Assembly (NCBI RefSeq): GCF_021653995.1
Contig: NZ_JAJJOZ010000002.1
Span: 248,001 to 312,000 of the forward strand
Source: Allopusillimonas lactea
GTDB lineage: Bacteria; Pseudomonadota; Gammaproteobacteria; Burkholderiales; Burkholderiaceae_B
Direction of reading: 5' to 3'
DNA: 64,000 nt
How positions within the stretch are numbered: position 1 is the stretch's first letter; every line of letters starts with the position of its first letter. Shown here piece after piece: positions 63,946-64,000 of the stretch. A program made the position numbers and the translations under genes. Below the pieces are notes generated by a model that did no database searches, was not told the DNA's origin, and saw only the letters and a program-made list of their open reading frames with translations.

Positions 63946-63974
63946 CCAAAATTGTGCACAATTCTGGATATAAT
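63946..63974 (+). promoter_or_regulatory. 22-bp palindrome and -10 of a divergent gene at the right edge
   Basis: CCA-A-AATTGTGCACAATT-C-TGG (63946-63967) is palindromic except for one pair. The core TTGTGCACAA resembles GntR/FadR-class operators. A consensus TATAAT (63969-63974) reads rightward, indicating a divergent gene beyond 64000, possibly the regulator. No gene is visible in 63975-64000. Confidence 0.6.
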
Positions 63975-64000
63975 AAAGCACGTCGAAAATCTCCTGTCCT

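Overview
The window looks like a chromosomal segment of a high-GC betaproteobacterium of the order Burkholderiales, most likely family Alcaligenaceae (Bordetella/Achromobacter/Pusillimonas-like). The reasons are the GC-rich codon use, two Bug-family (TctC-like) binding proteins, a complete sox cluster, and dense catabolic and transport operons. The genus is not claimed. No rRNA, tRNA, CRISPR array, insertion sequence or phage gene was seen.

Layout. (1) 1-1376: the end of pcaD and a convergent catB (beta-ketoadipate pathway), with a CatM/BenM-type operator upstream of catB. (2) 1663-11070: a thiosulfate/sulfide oxidation cluster, soxF-C-D-Y-Z-A-X-W-B plus an exported DsrE-like protein. (3) 11239-14458: a glycine-zipper lipoprotein, an NDP-forming acyl-CoA synthetase with most of its CoA-binding domain missing, a 40-codon stump of an enoyl-CoA hydratase, and an Lrp-type regulator. 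(4) 14795-19099: metC and a tctCBA tripartite tricarboxylate transporter. (5) 19191-30280: a respiratory nitrate reductase operon, narK(fused)-G-H-J-I, a parvulin-type isomerase and a DUF2478 protein, starting at a class II FNR/Anr-type promoter and ending at a strong terminator.

(6) 30357-37613, minus strand: a Bug protein, a SulP transporter, and a D-threonate type operon kdgT-dtnK-pdxA2-gntR with a candidate GntR operator. (7) 38030-42476: an Fe/2-oxoglutarate PKHD hydroxylase coupled to an FMN 2-hydroxyacid oxidase, a GlcD-type FAD dehydrogenase and a 3-hydroxyisobutyrate dehydrogenase homologue. (8) 42518-47764: a BCCT betaine transporter divergent from egtB-egtD (ergothioneine synthesis), then a HAD phosphatase. 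(9) 47823-51042: a CopRS-type two-component system, a membrane-anchored cytochrome c, and copZ under a textbook MerR/CueR-type promoter with a 19-bp spacer. (10) 51251-53425: a LysR regulator divergent from an acyl-CoA dehydrogenase, with a perfect dyad between them. (11) 53500-63813, minus strand: a ten-gene operon containing a class III aminotransferase, a NicX/aminopeptidase-T-like metalloenzyme, an enoyl-CoA hydratase-like protein, a CoA-transferase, a complete LivJHMGF ABC transporter and an amidase. Its promoter carries two palindromes at the right edge.

Regions 2 and 5 together suggest reduced-sulfur oxidation that can feed electrons to nitrate. Region 11 is the best candidate for an undescribed system: import and breakdown of an unidentified amide or omega-amino acid. 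Region 3 looks like gene decay.
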